64,000 bases of DNA, taken from positions 1,219,028 through 1,283,027 of the forward strand of contig JACYXH010000177.1 in the NCBI GenBank assembly GCA_026745465.1, read 5' to 3'. A model generated the notes under the pieces. That model searched no databases. It was given only the letters and a program-made list of their open reading frames with translations, and was not told the origin of the DNA. Source of the DNA: Lota lota (Eukaryota; Chordata; Actinopteri; Gadiformes; Lotidae). The translations under genes and the position numbers were made by a program. Positions 63,723-64,000 of the stretch are shown here, one piece after another; the stretch's first letter is position 1, and every line of letters starts with the position of its first letter.

Positions 63723-63750
63723 TCAGTCAGTCAGTCAGTCAGTCAGTCAG
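63723..63750 (+). repeat. (CAGT)7 microsatellite
   Basis: Short tetranucleotide array. Confidence 0.93.
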
Positions 63751-64000
63751 CCCTCAGTGATCTCATACTAGGTCAGTAGCAGCCCTCTTGGTTAAAGGAT
63801 TGGTTAGGGGGTGGGGGGGGGGGTAGAGAAGGGTAACCCCACCTCACTATGCCACAGTTGCAACTACAGATCATCCCAACAGCAGCTGTTCTTCTGACAA
63901 TAGATAGATAGATGGATCCCTGTTGGTATCAACGTTGCCACAAAGAGCATTCAATTTTTACGTAAGAAAAAGGGGGAATTGTTTGGTATGAATATTGTCT

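Larger units (their letters stand above)
61609..64000. other. probable il34 first intron and upstream region
   Basis: No signal-peptide exon was recognised on the minus strand. Contains an AC array (62164-62247), a fragment of a common fish repeat (about 62560-62730) and a CAGT array (63723-63750). Otherwise AT-rich and featureless. Confidence 0.55.

Noticed and set aside
63723-63750. CRISPR-like short regular repeat
   Set aside because: It is a tetranucleotide microsatellite without spacers, in a vertebrate genome.

Overview
This is a nuclear window from a ray-finned (teleost) fish. The grounds are split vertebrate genes with GT-AG introns, fish-type repeats (an L2 LINE ending in a TGATTC array, a tRNA-derived SINE, short inverted-repeat transposons) and very dense, long dinucleotide microsatellites. 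The species cannot be named from the sequence. The number and length of AC/GT and CT/GA arrays is high even for a fish.

Four genes were reconstructed exon by exon. (1) n4bp1 (+, coding 2461-11484, first exon off the left edge) encodes the NYN/PIN-domain RNase NEDD4-binding protein 1. (2) siah1 (+, coding 28554-30795, three coding exons, exactly 282 residues) encodes a RING E3 ubiquitin ligase. A probable 5' non-coding exon ends at 17686, and a long 3' UTR probably ends near 33345. (3) lonp2 (-, coding 49373-35874, 17 exons, 840 residues) encodes the peroxisomal Lon protease and keeps the Walker motifs, the Ser728/Lys771 dyad and a C-terminal SKL peroxisome signal. (4) il34 (-, six coding exons between 61608 and 55601) encodes interleukin-34; the signal-peptide exon was not found and probably lies off the right edge. 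The order n4bp1-siah1-lonp2 matches human 16q12.1. il34 next to lonp2 does not match the human order, where IL34 lies far away on the same chromosome at 16q22.

Layout: 1-2460 upstream/first intron of n4bp1 with a two-copy repeat; 2461-11484 n4bp1; 11485-17400 n4bp1 3' UTR and spacer; about 17400-33345 siah1, with a 10.9 kb first intron holding a pogo-like DNA transposon remnant; 33346-35873 spacer between convergent siah1 and lonp2; 35874-49373 lonp2, with an L1/Tx1-like LINE fragment in intron 10; 49374-55600 spacer with an L2 LINE fragment, an inverted-repeat element and a SINE; 55601-61608 il34; 61609-64000 probable il34 first intron.

The genes do not form a pathway. n4bp1 and siah1 both act in ubiquitin-linked control, lonp2 serves peroxisomal quality control, and il34 is a secreted CSF1R ligand. 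No new multi-gene system was seen. The most unusual features concern RNA structure and splicing. The siah1 3' UTR carries an (AC)67 and a (GT)69 array that can pair into a duplex of about 135 bp. Several lonp2 splice sites are built directly on microsatellites. A cryptic siah1 exon at 23746-23802 would join in frame to the normal start.
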